Assembly: GCA_903875445.1 (NCBI GenBank)
Contig: CAIQWD010000064.1
Location: 1 to 64,000, forward strand
Direction of reading: 5' to 3'
Source of the DNA: an uncultured delta proteobacterium
GTDB taxonomy: Bacteria; Desulfobacterota; Desulfobulbia; Desulfobulbales; Desulfocapsaceae
DNA length: 64,000 nucleotides
Below, in pieces: positions 45,739 through 54,107 of this stretch. Position numbers and translations under genes: made by a program. Under the pieces are notes generated by a model. The model searched no databases and was not told the origin of the DNA. It was given only the letters and a program-made list of their open reading frames with translations. Every line of letters starts with the position of its first letter. Position 1 is the first letter of the stretch.

Positions 45739-46554
45739 TTGTACGAATTTTTTTAAGTCTATATCATACCCGGCAGCGTTCATTTCTTTTGCGATATCAA
45801 TTTGCCAGTTGGTATTGTCGACATACACTATTCCCTTAATGTCACTAGGCAATTCGACACCCTCACTTACCAAAGGCACTACATGGGATCTCGATAGTTT
45901 TGCGATGAGATAGCCATGTTCAAAAACGACATTCTGGCGCGAGCGAGGTTTCAGCTCTCCTTTTAACGCTCCTTCTTTAGTGTTTCCAAGATCATCACCT
46001 GTGTATAGAACGATGGCAAACCCGACGTCTGTATTGGCCTCAATCTTCTCAATAATTGTCATTCCTTTGTTTGCCTGCTCATGGAGAATTACCGCTTCAA
46101 ATCCAAGTTTTTCTACGAATCGTGCTGTTTTAGTTTTTGTCAGTTCATCATGACCATGAACGATGAAGACACGATTGTTTTTTATTGACGTTTTACTAGG
46201 AATATTTGGTGTTTCTGCAAGTGGTTGTGATGAAAAGTCAAATTCATCGTTTCCCACGTCAATCCTGAGCGAATCGATAAATGCAAAGCACTTTTCGCCA
46301 CTCCTGCGCATGAATATGCTTACATCCGATTCTCCCCCCGCTCTGATTAACATACCTTGCACGTGCAGTTTCGCATCGAGCTTTGCGGTTGTGCCGGGAA
46401 GGTTAGCGTCCAAGAATTTTGAAAACAGGGTTCTCCATGCAGAAAATCTTTCTGTTCCGAAGGATGAACCTCTTCCGGCATACGCTGGAATAACATCTTT
46501 TTCAAGGCGATCGCGGAAACTTTGCAATTTTTCTAGCACTTCAACTTTGTTCAT
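45733..46554 (-). CDS. TIR-like nucleotide-binding effector (CAP12/PF10137 type)
   Basis: 273 residues. The C-terminal half (about 128-260) is a TIR-like domain of the predicted nucleotide-binding type: RVFIVHGHDE, ILHEQANKGMTIIEKI, and FEHGYLIAKL, whose Glu is a candidate NADase residue. The N-terminal 120 residues are a separate helical/beta region of unknown role. Proteins with this domain are effectors in CBASS/Pycsar-like and other antiphage systems, but no cyclase is present here. It is a single-gene cassette between two attC sites. Confidence 0.85.
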   Translation of the reverse strand: MNKVEVLEKLQSFRDRLEKDVIPAYAGRGSSFGTERFSAWRTLFSKFLDANLPGTTAKLDAKLHVQGMLIRAGGESDVSIFMRRSGEKCFAFIDSLRIDVGNDEFDFSSQPLAETPNIPSKTSIKNNRVFIVHGHDELTKTKTARFVEKLGFEAVILHEQANKGMTIIEKIEANTDVGFAIVLYTGDDLGNTKEGALKGELKPRSRQNVVFEHGYLIAKLSRSHVVPLVSEGVELPSDIKGIVYVDNTNWQIDIAKEMNAAGYDIDLKKFVQS

Positions 46555-46585
46555 TTTTGTCCTATGGAATTCGATTTAACTTGAA

Positions 46586-46650
46586 AGCTAACGTTCCGGC
46601 TCACCGGGCCCGCGCTGTTTGCGGGTTCCGAGTGAAGCCGGTGGTTAAGT
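46586..46650 (-). other. attC recombination site
   Basis: Minus strand runs ACTTAAC (exact RYYYAAC) to GTTAGCT, 65 bp. A strong imperfect palindrome lies between (CCGGCTTCACTCGGAACCCGC / GCGGGCCCGGTGAGCCGG). The DUF4145 stop codon overlaps the inverse core. This is the best-formed attC in the window. Confidence 0.8.
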
Positions 46651-47280
46651 ATTGTTTTTGTCTCTTTTTTCAACAGCTTGGAGAGCCCCTTCGGGAAGAA
46701 TACTATATAGGTTAGCTACTCTTTTAGGTCGTGAGATTCTGTCTTCGATAATAAAATTGATCATCTCGAATAAACTGTATGAAATTTCAGGGTTATCAGT
46801 TAATTCAATTTCTCCTGGGTGTACCCCATTATTCCCGACCACACGGCAATAATCTAATGCTTGTTGCACTTCAACCGGCAATCCTTTTTTTACTAGTGAG
46901 CCTATATCTTCGTTAATATTTTTCCCTTTTTCACCAAGCTCTTTAACTAATTTTTGCAAACATAATCTAAGTAATGCAGCGGCAGCTCTGGGAGATCTAG
47001 CAACAATATCTCTTGCTTCGTTATATTCTTCAATACAGCTAACAGGTATATCTTGATGAGGAGGTGGAACTGGCGCTTCAGAAGGGACAATCATCCTGTC
47101 ACCATACCAAAAGCAACGCTTCATACAATGTTCACAAAGATTTGATGTGAATTGAGACTTAATACTGTTTCGGTTTGGTACGGCTATATATAAGTCATGC
47201 CAACTCTGTTTTGAGAAAACCCCACATAATATGCAATGGAATTTTTCTTCTTGATGTTTGGGAGGATAGTATTTGCTCAT
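46645..47280 (-). CDS. DUF4145 (HEPN-clan) protein with zinc ribbon
   Basis: 211 residues. An N-terminal zinc-ribbon-like part has CILCG and LCEHC. A DUF4145 domain follows (about 85-200): YNEARDIVARSPRAAAALLR, then RVVGNNGVHPGE. DUF4145 belongs to the HEPN clan and often occurs in restriction and defence loci. ATG 47280 was chosen; a GTG at 47310 lies inside the attC core. Cassette gene, stop codon within the next attC. Confidence 0.82.
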   Translation of the reverse strand: MSKYYPPKHQEEKFHCILCGVFSKQSWHDLYIAVPNRNSIKSQFTSNLCEHCMKRCFWYGDRMIVPSEAPVPPPHQDIPVSCIEEYNEARDIVARSPRAAAALLRLCLQKLVKELGEKGKNINEDIGSLVKKGLPVEVQQALDYCRVVGNNGVHPGEIELTDNPEISYSLFEMINFIIEDRISRPKRVANLYSILPEGALQAVEKRDKNNT

Positions 47281-47308
47281 ATTAATTATCGTATTTTGTA
47301 TTTTGTTC

Positions 47309-47374
47309 ACTTAACAAATGAGGATCACCGGCACCGCGCTTTTTGCGGTGTCCGTGTGAATCCTCAGGTTCACT
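47309..47374 (-). other. attC recombination site
   Basis: Minus strand runs from AGTGAAC (degenerate inverse core) to GTTAAGT (exact GTTRRRY), 66 bp. Internal arms are CCTGAGGATTCAC/GTGATCCTC and ACACCGC-AAAAA-GCGCGGTG. The cassette gene DUF4145 starts 29 bp after the core. Confidence 0.7.
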
Positions 47375-47431
47375 TGAATTTAATAGCGGCACCACATTGC
47401 AAAAAATTGAGCAAAAATAACCCTCGATCCT

Positions 47432-47490
47432 GCAACCAAAAAAGAGGATTTGCCTTTAACGCACGTTAAGCAATCCTCTTTTTTTGTTGC
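47432..47490. terminator. Long hairpin between integrase gene and first cassette
   Basis: GCAACCAAAAAAGAGGATTTGC and GCAATCCTCTTTTTTTGTTGC pair with one bulge each around TTAACGCACGTTAA, itself a palindrome. T-runs on both strands make it a bidirectional terminator candidate. The loop contains GTTAAGC, which also fits the recombination core GTTRRRY. The remaining sequence between 47375 and 47656 contains no supported gene; a 30-residue open tail ends at the attC in one minus frame. Confidence 0.6.
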
Positions 47491-47656
47491 AGTAACATAT
47501 TTTTGTCATATTTTCAATAGCCTAGCGTTGAATTGCATGTGAACAAGTTATTAACTAAACGGAATCGCCCAGTTAATACTCAAATTTTGTATATTAACTA
47601 TAAAAGCAAAAACCGTACCTATCTTTCAGTAAATTTCATCATTAATGAAAAATATT

Positions 47657-48475
47657 TTAAAAATCCAGTGGGCTTTTCGCCTCTTTCGCTGTCATGCTCG
47701 GTATGCAGTGCGTATAAATCATAGTCGTTCTCACATCGGTGTGACCAAGCATTGTTTGAATCGTTCGTATATCATAATTCGCCTGCAAAAGATGGGTGGC
47801 AAAACTGTGGCGAAAAGTATGCGATTTTACGCGCTTAGTGAGTTTTGCCATCCTTGCGGCTTTTTTTAGTGCCTCCTGAACCTGCGATTCGTGCAGGTGA
47901 TAACGTCGACGTTCTTGTGTCCCTGGTATTGGAGTAAGTTCTCTTTGCGGAAAAAACCATTGCCAGATAAAATCCTTGGCAGCAGCCGGATACTTCTTTT
48001 CGAGTGAATCGACAAGAAATACTCCAGAGTAGCCTGCCGCCAGGTCCTTGTCATGGAGTTTGCTCACCACCTCCAACTGGGTTTTTAATTTTGGTATAAG
48101 CCGCTGCGGGAGGGGAACGGTGCGATCTTTGTCGCCTTTACCATGTAGAGTCAGTATCCCATCTCCAACAGATGGAAGATTGCTTCCCTCTGACGGTGCT
48201 GGATAAGAATATGTTATCGGCCGCTGCGATTCATAAAAGAGAGAAACCGCGTGTGCGGCCTGAGTGCATTGTTGCGGAGTTTGCTTTTTAGACTTCAGCT
48301 TTTCAATGAACAGGCGAACTTGCTCGGATTTGCTCTCGGGAGGCGGATACTTCTTACAAAAATCGAGAAAATATTGTAGCCACTTTCTGTAATAGCCGTG
48401 GAAGGATTCTTGAACTGCTCGGTGTTTTAAGATTTCATTGAACCGGGCTAAGACATTTTCTGGAATGGCCAGCAT
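47657..48475 (-). pseudogene. intI: Integron integrase with in-frame internal deletion
   Basis: 272 residues. The C-terminal 170 match IntI tyrosine recombinases of deltaproteobacterial long form: GKGDKDRTVPLP, the IntI-specific insert (FLVDSLEKKYPAAAKDFIWQ, RRYHLHESQVQ), HTFRHSFATHLL, LGHTDVRTTMIYTH with the nucleophile Tyr, and the end AKSPLDF. The N-terminal 100 residues match only the extra leading domain. The core-binding domain and the first catalytic arginine box (normally GLRxxE) are missing: the join lies near NLPSVGDGILTL. Without that arginine recombination should fail, so I call it a pseudogene although the frame is open. Start ATG 48475, weak ribosome site. Confidence 0.85.
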
Positions 48476-48511
48476 ATCGTTCAATATCTTGGCAGTAGAA
48501 AATTTTCTTTT

Positions 48512-48558
48512 AATAGCAATTTAGCGGAGTTGTTGCTTTTTGTACTCCTTGTTAGGCT
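48512..48558 (+). other. Possible attI or partial attC upstream of intI
   Basis: GGAGTTGTTGCTTTTTGTACTCCTT is followed by GTTAGGC (48552-48558), an exact core and the same core found at attI1. Its place upstream of intI is where classical attI sites lie, yet no cassette follows it. Read on the minus strand, GCCTAAC is also an exact inverse core, so it could be the start of an attC. Confidence 0.35.
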
Positions 48559-48659
48559 GCCTGTCAACCGAAATATTTCGGATTACTCATGGAATTTTCA
48601 GCCCTTATTGGGAAAGACCGCGAAAAAACAGGGCTAACGCCGCCGTATAACCGCAGCCT

Positions 48660-49433
48660 TTAGTAAAAAAGCCGTTTGGAAATCTCCGCCGCCGTTTTCT
48701 TTAAGGGTGCAACAATTTCACCCAAGAATTTCGGTGTCATTCTGAAGGCCGGTCCTGCCACGACCACGGCAGCCACCGGGATGCCTTCGTGGTTGAAGAT
48801 AGGGGTTGCAATGGCATGGGAATCTTCGTAGCGCTCGCCGTTATCATAGGCAATGCCGGTTTTTTTCACATCCGCCAGGACTTCCTTATATTTTTTCTTT
48901 GAAACAATTGTATTGGTAGTGAAGCGATTGAATTTTTTTTGAATACACAGATCGACAAAGTCAGGTTCGCAATAGGCAAGAATTGCCTTGGCCCCGGCGG
49001 CAACATTTATGGGTACCCGTTCTCCCGGTTGGAAGGAGAAGCGGATATGCGATTGACCTTCTACATGCCCGGACAGGACAACGTTTGTTCCCGTCAGAAC
49101 TTCCATGGCGACGCTCTCGCAGACAAGGTTGCACAGTTCGTTTAAATGCGGCTGGGCGATGCTCACTATGGCGGTGTTGAGCGACTTTATGACAACATTG
49201 CCCATCTCGGCAATGGCCCGGCCCAGCATATATTTCTTCGTCTCGGGATTTTGATAGAGAAAATCGTTGGCGGTAAGCAAGTGCAGCAGGCGACTGACGG
49301 TGGATTTGTGAATGCCGAGTTTTTTGCTGAGTTCCAAAGTCCCCATCTCGGTATTATTCGGGGTAAAAGCCATCAAGAGTTTCAAGGCTTTTTCGGTTGA
49401 AGACAGGTTTTCCGGTTGTTGTTTCAGCGGCAT
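48660..49433 (-). CDS. IclR-family transcriptional regulator (paralogue 2)
   Basis: 257 residues with the same two-domain plan as the regulator at 33.6-34.3 kb and long identical blocks (VEGQSHIRFSFQPGERVPIN, GIAYDNGERYEDSHAIATPI). Divergent from the SDR/cyclase operon. The effector domain should bind a pathway intermediate. Two paralogues at the heads of two operons suggest coordinated control. Confidence 0.92.
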   Translation of the reverse strand: MPLKQQPENLSSTEKALKLLMAFTPNNTEMGTLELSKKLGIHKSTVSRLLHLLTANDFLYQNPETKKYMLGRAIAEMGNVVIKSLNTAIVSIAQPHLNELCNLVCESVAMEVLTGTNVVLSGHVEGQSHIRFSFQPGERVPINVAAGAKAILAYCEPDFVDLCIQKKFNRFTTNTIVSKKKYKEVLADVKKTGIAYDNGERYEDSHAIATPIFNHEGIPVAAVVVAGPAFRMTPKFLGEIVAPLKKTAAEISKRLFY

Positions 49434-49480
49434 AGGTCCTCGGGAAGGTGATTGAACATTGGTAAGCTCAGTTGCATAAA

Positions 49481-49496
49481 ATGGAACAGGATTCCA
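49481..49496 (+). promoter_or_regulatory. Candidate IclR operator (TGGAA-N5-TTCCA)
   Basis: TGGAACAGGATTCCA (49482-49496) is a perfect 5+5 inverted repeat 48 bp upstream of the IclR gene. Its first 12 bases with the leading A are identical to the element near the other IclR gene. Confidence 0.6.
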
Positions 49497-49614
49497 CTAT
49501 ATTGGATTTAATAATTTAATCTTCGGCGACTGTCAAGTTATTAAATGCCGTTAACACAGTGCCTTACAAATCATTTTGCGGAATGCAAGAGAGCCGAATT
49601 TGTTTGAAATCATC

Positions 49615-49643
49615 TTGACAAAAACGCGACGATTTGCTATTTG
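49615..49643 (+). promoter_or_regulatory. Possible promoter of the SDR/cyclase operon
   Basis: TTGACA (49615-49620), 17-bp spacer, TATTTG. It lies 77 bp before the SDR start. The -10 is poor, so an activator or another promoter may be involved. Confidence 0.4.
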
Positions 49644-49719
49644 AAAAACAGATACGTTGCGCTTCATAAAACACGATTCAAATATATGCAACACATGATA
49701 ATTGCCGGGAGAACATAAG

Positions 49720-50490
49720 ATGGCAGATCTATTCAGACTTGATGGGAAAGTGGCGTTGCTTATTGGTGGTGCCGGGGGCATCGGCAGTGCATTGTCGCTG
49801 GGAATGGCACAACAGGGCGCCAATGTTGTGGTCGCAAGCAGAAGCGGAGTAGATGCTCTCGGCAAATTTGCCGAAGAGATCAAGGTAAAAACAGGTGTCG
49901 AGACCATGGCGCATCAGGTCGATGTGACGAGCGAAGAGAGCATGGCGGCCCTGGTCAAGGCGGTAATCGCAAGGTTCGGGGCCATCGACATCCTCGTCAA
50001 CGCCTTCGGTCTCAACATAAAACGGCCGGCCTTGGAATATCCCATGGCTGATTGGGAAAAAATTTTCGACGTCAATGTCAAGGGCACCATGATCGCCTGT
50101 AAACATGTGGCCAATGTCATGAAAGAGAAGAAAGGCGGCAGCATTATCAATCTGTCTTCTGTCCGGGGCATTAGAGGCTACGGCGGCGGCAACTCGGCCT
50201 ATTGCGGGACAAAAGGGGCAGTGGAATTGATCACCAAGGCCTTGGCGATCGAATTGGCCCCGTATAACATTCGCGTTAACGCCCTCGGCCCGGCCCTGAT
50301 CATCACTCAGGGGACCATGCATATTCAACAGAACCCCGAACTAGCGAACAAGTATAAGGCCCTGATTCCCATGGGGAGATTGAGCGTGCCTGAGGATTTG
50401 GTTGGACCTGCGGTTTATCTTGCCTCCGCTGCCGCCGGGTTCCACACCGGGCAAACACTCTTCATCGATGGCGGTGCTACGGCTTCATGA
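49720..50490 (+). CDS. Short-chain dehydrogenase/reductase (candidate ring reductase)
   Basis: 256 residues, classical SDR: GGAGGIGSALSLG cofactor motif, VNAFGLN (variant of NNAG), Ser in NLSSVRGIRG, and YCGTK catalytic Tyr/Lys. VASRSG after strand 2 suggests NADP preference. GGAGA precedes the ATG at 49720. Phloroglucinol reductases described from anaerobes are SDRs and are followed in their pathway by a cyclase-family ring hydrolase. Such hydrolase genes lie directly downstream here, hence the candidate role. Confidence 0.85.
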   Translation: MADLFRLDGKVALLIGGAGGIGSALSLGMAQQGANVVVASRSGVDALGKFAEEIKVKTGVETMAHQVDVTSEESMAALVKAVIARFGAIDILVNAFGLNIKRPALEYPMADWEKIFDVNVKGTMIACKHVANVMKEKKGGSIINLSSVRGIRGYGGGNSAYCGTKGAVELITKALAIELAPYNIRVNALGPALIITQGTMHIQQNPELANKYKALIPMGRLSVPEDLVGPAVYLASAAAGFHTGQTLFIDGGATAS

Positions 50491-50544
50491 GTGTTTAGCG
50501 GTGAGGAAAAACAATCACTAACGTTGGAAAAAAGTGAGGATATT

Positions 50545-51348
50545 ATGACAAGAGTTACTGACCCCTACACAGGATTGCAATTGGTGGAGTTGAGCCATAA
50601 CTGGGGCCATGGGGTACCATCCTATCCCGGGCAGGCCGATGTGAAGATGTTCCGGGCCGTCAAACACGCCCAGAACGGGGTTTTGGCATGGAAAATCAAT
50701 ACGGTCATGCATACCGGTACGCACATGAATGCGCCCATCCATCTGATTCAGCGCGGTGCCGACCTGGCCGCTATTGCCGAGGATCGTTTTTTCGGCAACG
50801 GTGTGGTTTTAAGCATTCCCAAGAAAAGTTATGAAGTCGTTACCGCCAGGGATTTGGAAGCCGCCAAACCCGGTGTAAAACAAGGCGATATCGTCGTGAT
50901 AGTTACCGGATGGCATCACAAGTATTCCGAGTCGCTTGAGTATTTCGGGGAATCCCCAGGTTTGACAAAAGACGCCGCCCAGTGGCTGGCCGACAAGGAG
51001 TGCAAACTGGTAGCCGTCGATACCCAGCAAGTCGATCATCCCTTGGCGACCTCGCTTGGACCGCATCGCGGCGGCCCGACCATGCGTCGGCTCGCCGGTG
51101 AATATATGAAAGCCACCGGGAAAGATCCGAAAAAAGAACATGGCGAATGGAACGTTGCCCATAAAATCCTTTTGGCTGCCGGGATTCCGACTATCGAGCA
51201 GGTGGGCGGTGACGTCGATCTTCTGTTGGGAAAACGAGCTACTTTTGTGGCAACGCCGTGGAAGTTTCAATACGGCGACGCTTGCCCCGTCCGTTTTGTC
51301 GCCATGACCGACCCGAGCGGCAACCTGTGTATCGACGCAGGCAATTAA
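50545..51348 (+). CDS. Cyclase-family (PF04199) metal hydrolase 1
   Basis: 267 residues. The family metal motif HxGTHxDxPxH appears as HTGTHMNAPIH (residues 56-66): the Asp is replaced by Asn62. This fold includes kynurenine formamidase and hydrolases that open cyclic ketones, including dihydrophloroglucinol. GTGAGGA precedes the ATG. Follows the SDR gene, and a second paralogue follows it. It may open the reduced ring. Confidence 0.85.
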   Translation: MTRVTDPYTGLQLVELSHNWGHGVPSYPGQADVKMFRAVKHAQNGVLAWKINTVMHTGTHMNAPIHLIQRGADLAAIAEDRFFGNGVVLSIPKKSYEVVTARDLEAAKPGVKQGDIVVIVTGWHHKYSESLEYFGESPGLTKDAAQWLADKECKLVAVDTQQVDHPLATSLGPHRGGPTMRRLAGEYMKATGKDPKKEHGEWNVAHKILLAAGIPTIEQVGGDVDLLLGKRATFVATPWKFQYGDACPVRFVAMTDPSGNLCIDAGN

Positions 51349-51370
51349 CAACCCGAGAGGAGGAAGAGTT

Positions 51371-52153
51371 ATGAGCCTTGAAATATATAATCTCAGCCAT
51401 CCGTTCCATCAGCATATGCCGGAGTGGCCTTCGACTCCGGGTGTCAATGTAACCGTCAATAAATTTCATGCCAAGGACGGTGTCTATGAGGTCAACTGGG
51501 AAGGCATCATGCACCGCTGCACCCATATGGATGCGCCGATACATGTGACCGAAAACACGCCGGGTATTGCCGAATATCCGCTGTGGCGATTGTGCGGCAC
51601 CGGCGTCGCGGTATCCATTCCTAAAGGCAAATGGGGCATCATAACCGCCGAGGATCTTGAAAGGGCGACTCCGAAAATAGAGGAGGGCGATATCGTCATG
51701 ATCAACACCGGCTTCCATCACAAGTGGGCGGATACCGACGAGTATTTTGCCTACGGTTGCGGCATTTACCGCGATGGTGCCCAGTGGCTGGTTGATAAAA
51801 AAGTGAAACTGGTCGGCTACGGACACCAGGCCAACGACCATCCGATTGCCACCAAGTTGGTTGATCACGGCCTCGGACCGACCCAGCCGCATCTGATTGA
51901 GGAATACAAAGCCTTTACCGGCCGTGATGCTAAAGCCGATTTTCCCGATTGGGAAGCCGGGCATAAGACCCTCATGGTAAAAGGCGGCATTCCCGGTATC
52001 GAGAACATCGGCGGCGATCTCGACAAGGTTACCGGTAAAAGGTGTTTTTTTATGGCGCTCCCCTGGCGTTGGCCGGGTGGCGACGGTTGCGTGGTTCGCG
52101 TTCTGGCAATCGTCGATCCGGAGCAGAAATTCCGCTTTGAAACGGGCAAGTAG
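51371..52153 (+). CDS. Cyclase-family (PF04199) metal hydrolase 2
   Basis: 260 residues. The metal motif is HRCTHMDAPIH (residues 48-58): all His/Asp ligands are kept but the usual Gly is Cys50. Also conserved is the HHKWADTDEYFAYGCG segment. GAGGAGGAAGAG precedes the ATG 22 nt after gene 1. The two paralogues may form a heteromer or act on two substrates. Confidence 0.85.
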   Translation: MSLEIYNLSHPFHQHMPEWPSTPGVNVTVNKFHAKDGVYEVNWEGIMHRCTHMDAPIHVTENTPGIAEYPLWRLCGTGVAVSIPKGKWGIITAEDLERATPKIEEGDIVMINTGFHHKWADTDEYFAYGCGIYRDGAQWLVDKKVKLVGYGHQANDHPIATKLVDHGLGPTQPHLIEEYKAFTGRDAKADFPDWEAGHKTLMVKGGIPGIENIGGDLDKVTGKRCFFMALPWRWPGGDGCVVRVLAIVDPEQKFRFETGK

Positions 52154-52826
52154 GACCTGGGATACTGGAAAAAAGGTAGTGAGGATGCCCGACCACCATC
52201 ACTGTTACACTCTGTCTTAGAACGGTAAAGCTGCAAACCGGGAAACGATATTCGGTCGCTGACGTTGGAGACCAGTGTCAGGCTTCCAAGATGATAAGTT
52301 TAGGCCATAAAGCAATAGCGTAATTCATGCAAGAAACGTGTGGAAGTTCGAGGTCAGGGAATTCATGGTAACTGATGCCGTCACCACGCAGAATATTGCA
52401 GAGACTCCAGAGTTTTTGGACTATATTTTCGTTGTTCATATCCTCAACCCTTCATAGTTATTCGCACAACAGGACACTACTCTGTTTTTCCAACAGGCGG
52501 CCATCGGCCGGAATTCCGGAGCCATCATACCAATCCCCTTGATCATTCCCCAATACCATAAATTGCCCTCAGATTCCCAAACACCTCGTCCAGGCTTCTG
52601 CTTCTCAATTCCAGGTTTTTCAGGGGGCGGTCAGGCCGTTCTGGCAACTTGCGGGGTGCCGTTATCCATTGATCTATTGGGAATTTCCTGAGGCATAGGA
52701 ATCCAACGGGTCTACATTCCACATATTTCAGTTTGAGCATCTTTCCCTTAATCTCTCCCGACCCTTCCCATCCAGCCCCTTCGCGTCTTCTGCATCGTCA
52801 TATCCCGGCCCTGCCGGTGGTAATAG
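52154..52826. other. Degenerate region between operon B and the DUF4143 gene
   Basis: Apart from the hsdM remnant (separate entry) nothing recognisable. A 65-residue minus-strand frame at 52543-52740 (IDQWITAPRKLPERPDRPLK) has no family I know and may be chance or a remnant. Confidence 0.4.
52278..52439 (-). pseudogene. N-terminal remnant of a type I restriction methylase (hsdM)
   Basis: A 53-codon frame begins MNNENIVQKLWSLCNILR-DGISYH, the standard start of HsdM N-6 methylases, after a GAGG ribosome site. After about 25 residues the likeness ends and the frame closes. The rest of hsdM, hsdS and hsdR are absent. Confidence 0.55.
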
Positions 52827-54107
52827 TTACAACGCCCCCAGCAGATACCAGTCCGGCACCCCCCAGACATTCCGGCGCAATTCAACGACCTCATCCCCCG
52901 GATAGGCCACCAACCCTACTTTGGCCGCATCCGGATGTTCCGCCATGAACGTCTCCACACTTCTGCCGTCTGCTGCGGTCACCCGTTCCGATGATTTGGC
53001 CTCAATGGGAAGAATGCCGTGCTCACTCGCCAGCAGAAAATCCACCTCCAGCCCGGCGGCGGTACGATAGAAATACAGCTCCGGCTCCACCGGCTGGAGC
53101 TGTTTCCACTTCAAGAGTTCGGCGCAAAGCCAGCTTTCGTAGGCAGCGCCGCGACTGATGGAAAGCTCCCCAACGATGGCCCTGTTCAACCCCACGTCCG
53201 GGAAGAAGAGTTTCGGACTTTTGACCAGCCGCTTGCTGATGTTTTCATGCCAGGGGGGGAGCAGAACGCACTGAAACGACATGGTCAGCAGTTCCAAATA
53301 GCGCTTGATGGTATTGACCGCCACTCCCAGATCCCGCGACACCTCACTGATGGAGAACAGATTGGCGGTGCGGCTGCATAACAGTTTCTGCGCCAGGGCA
53401 AAGGTATCGATGTTCGCCACCTGCCCCACATCGGCAATATCCCGCTCCAGATAGGTCTTGCGATAGTCCTTTAGCCAGTTCAGCCGCTCAGTTTCTCCAG
53501 TGCGCTGCCACACCGGTGGATAACCTCCCCATCGTTGATGTTCGTCCCGCACCCCGCGCAGGGAACGCAATTGCCCAGGCGAAACCAGGGGGAGCCGCCC
53601 GGCGTCCTGTGGCGAAAGCGCCTGCTCCTGCCATATTCGGGAGAGAAGCGGCGGTGCGCCGCCACCGGTCAGTTCAAAGAGGGAAAATGGGTACATCCGG
53701 CAGAGCGCCACTCGCCCGGCCAGGGTCTCGCGGATGTTCTTCATCATCAGCAATTGCGACGATCCGGTCAAAACAAAGCGTTTCCGCTCGTTGGCATGTT
53801 TTTTCCGTTCCCGGTCCACCACCAGCTTCAGCGGATCGAACAACTGCGGGATTTTCTGTACCTCGTCAAGCACCACCAGCGGTGTCGTGATGTTTTCTAG
53901 GATCTGCACAGCCGAGCGCCGAAAACGAAGTCGTTCGTCGGGATCATCGAAGGAGATGTAGGTAAACGCAAGGTCAAGCCGTTCGGGGAGCTGCATTTCG
54001 CAGAGCGTGGTCTTGCCGGTCTGGCGCGCACCGGTCAGAGCCACAACCTGCTCATGGTTCAGGCGGGTGATTATGGTGTCGGTTATTGATCGTTTGATGC
54101 TGTCCAT
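52827..54107 (-). CDS. AAA+ ATPase with DUF4143 (COG1373 type)
   Basis: 426 residues. Walker A GARQTGKTTL (residues 26-35), Walker B-like PLVVLDEVQKIPQL, sensor VLTGSSQLLM. The C-terminal DUF4143 nuclease-like half contains FYRTAAGLEVDFLL and IEAKSS, i.e. the E/D-x-K pattern. These are common accessory ATPases of mobile or variable regions. Function unknown. A perfect 16-bp inverted repeat lies 14 bp upstream of its start. Confidence 0.88.
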   Translation of the reverse strand: MDSIKRSITDTIITRLNHEQVVALTGARQTGKTTLCEMQLPERLDLAFTYISFDDPDERLRFRRSAVQILENITTPLVVLDEVQKIPQLFDPLKLVVDRERKKHANERKRFVLTGSSQLLMMKNIRETLAGRVALCRMYPFSLFELTGGGAPPLLSRIWQEQALSPQDAGRLPLVSPGQLRSLRGVRDEHQRWGGYPPVWQRTGETERLNWLKDYRKTYLERDIADVGQVANIDTFALAQKLLCSRTANLFSISEVSRDLGVAVNTIKRYLELLTMSFQCVLLPPWHENISKRLVKSPKLFFPDVGLNRAIVGELSISRGAAYESWLCAELLKWKQLQPVEPELYFYRTAAGLEVDFLLASEHGILPIEAKSSERVTAADGRSVETFMAEHPDAAKVGLVAYPGDEVVELRRNVWGVPDWYLLGAL

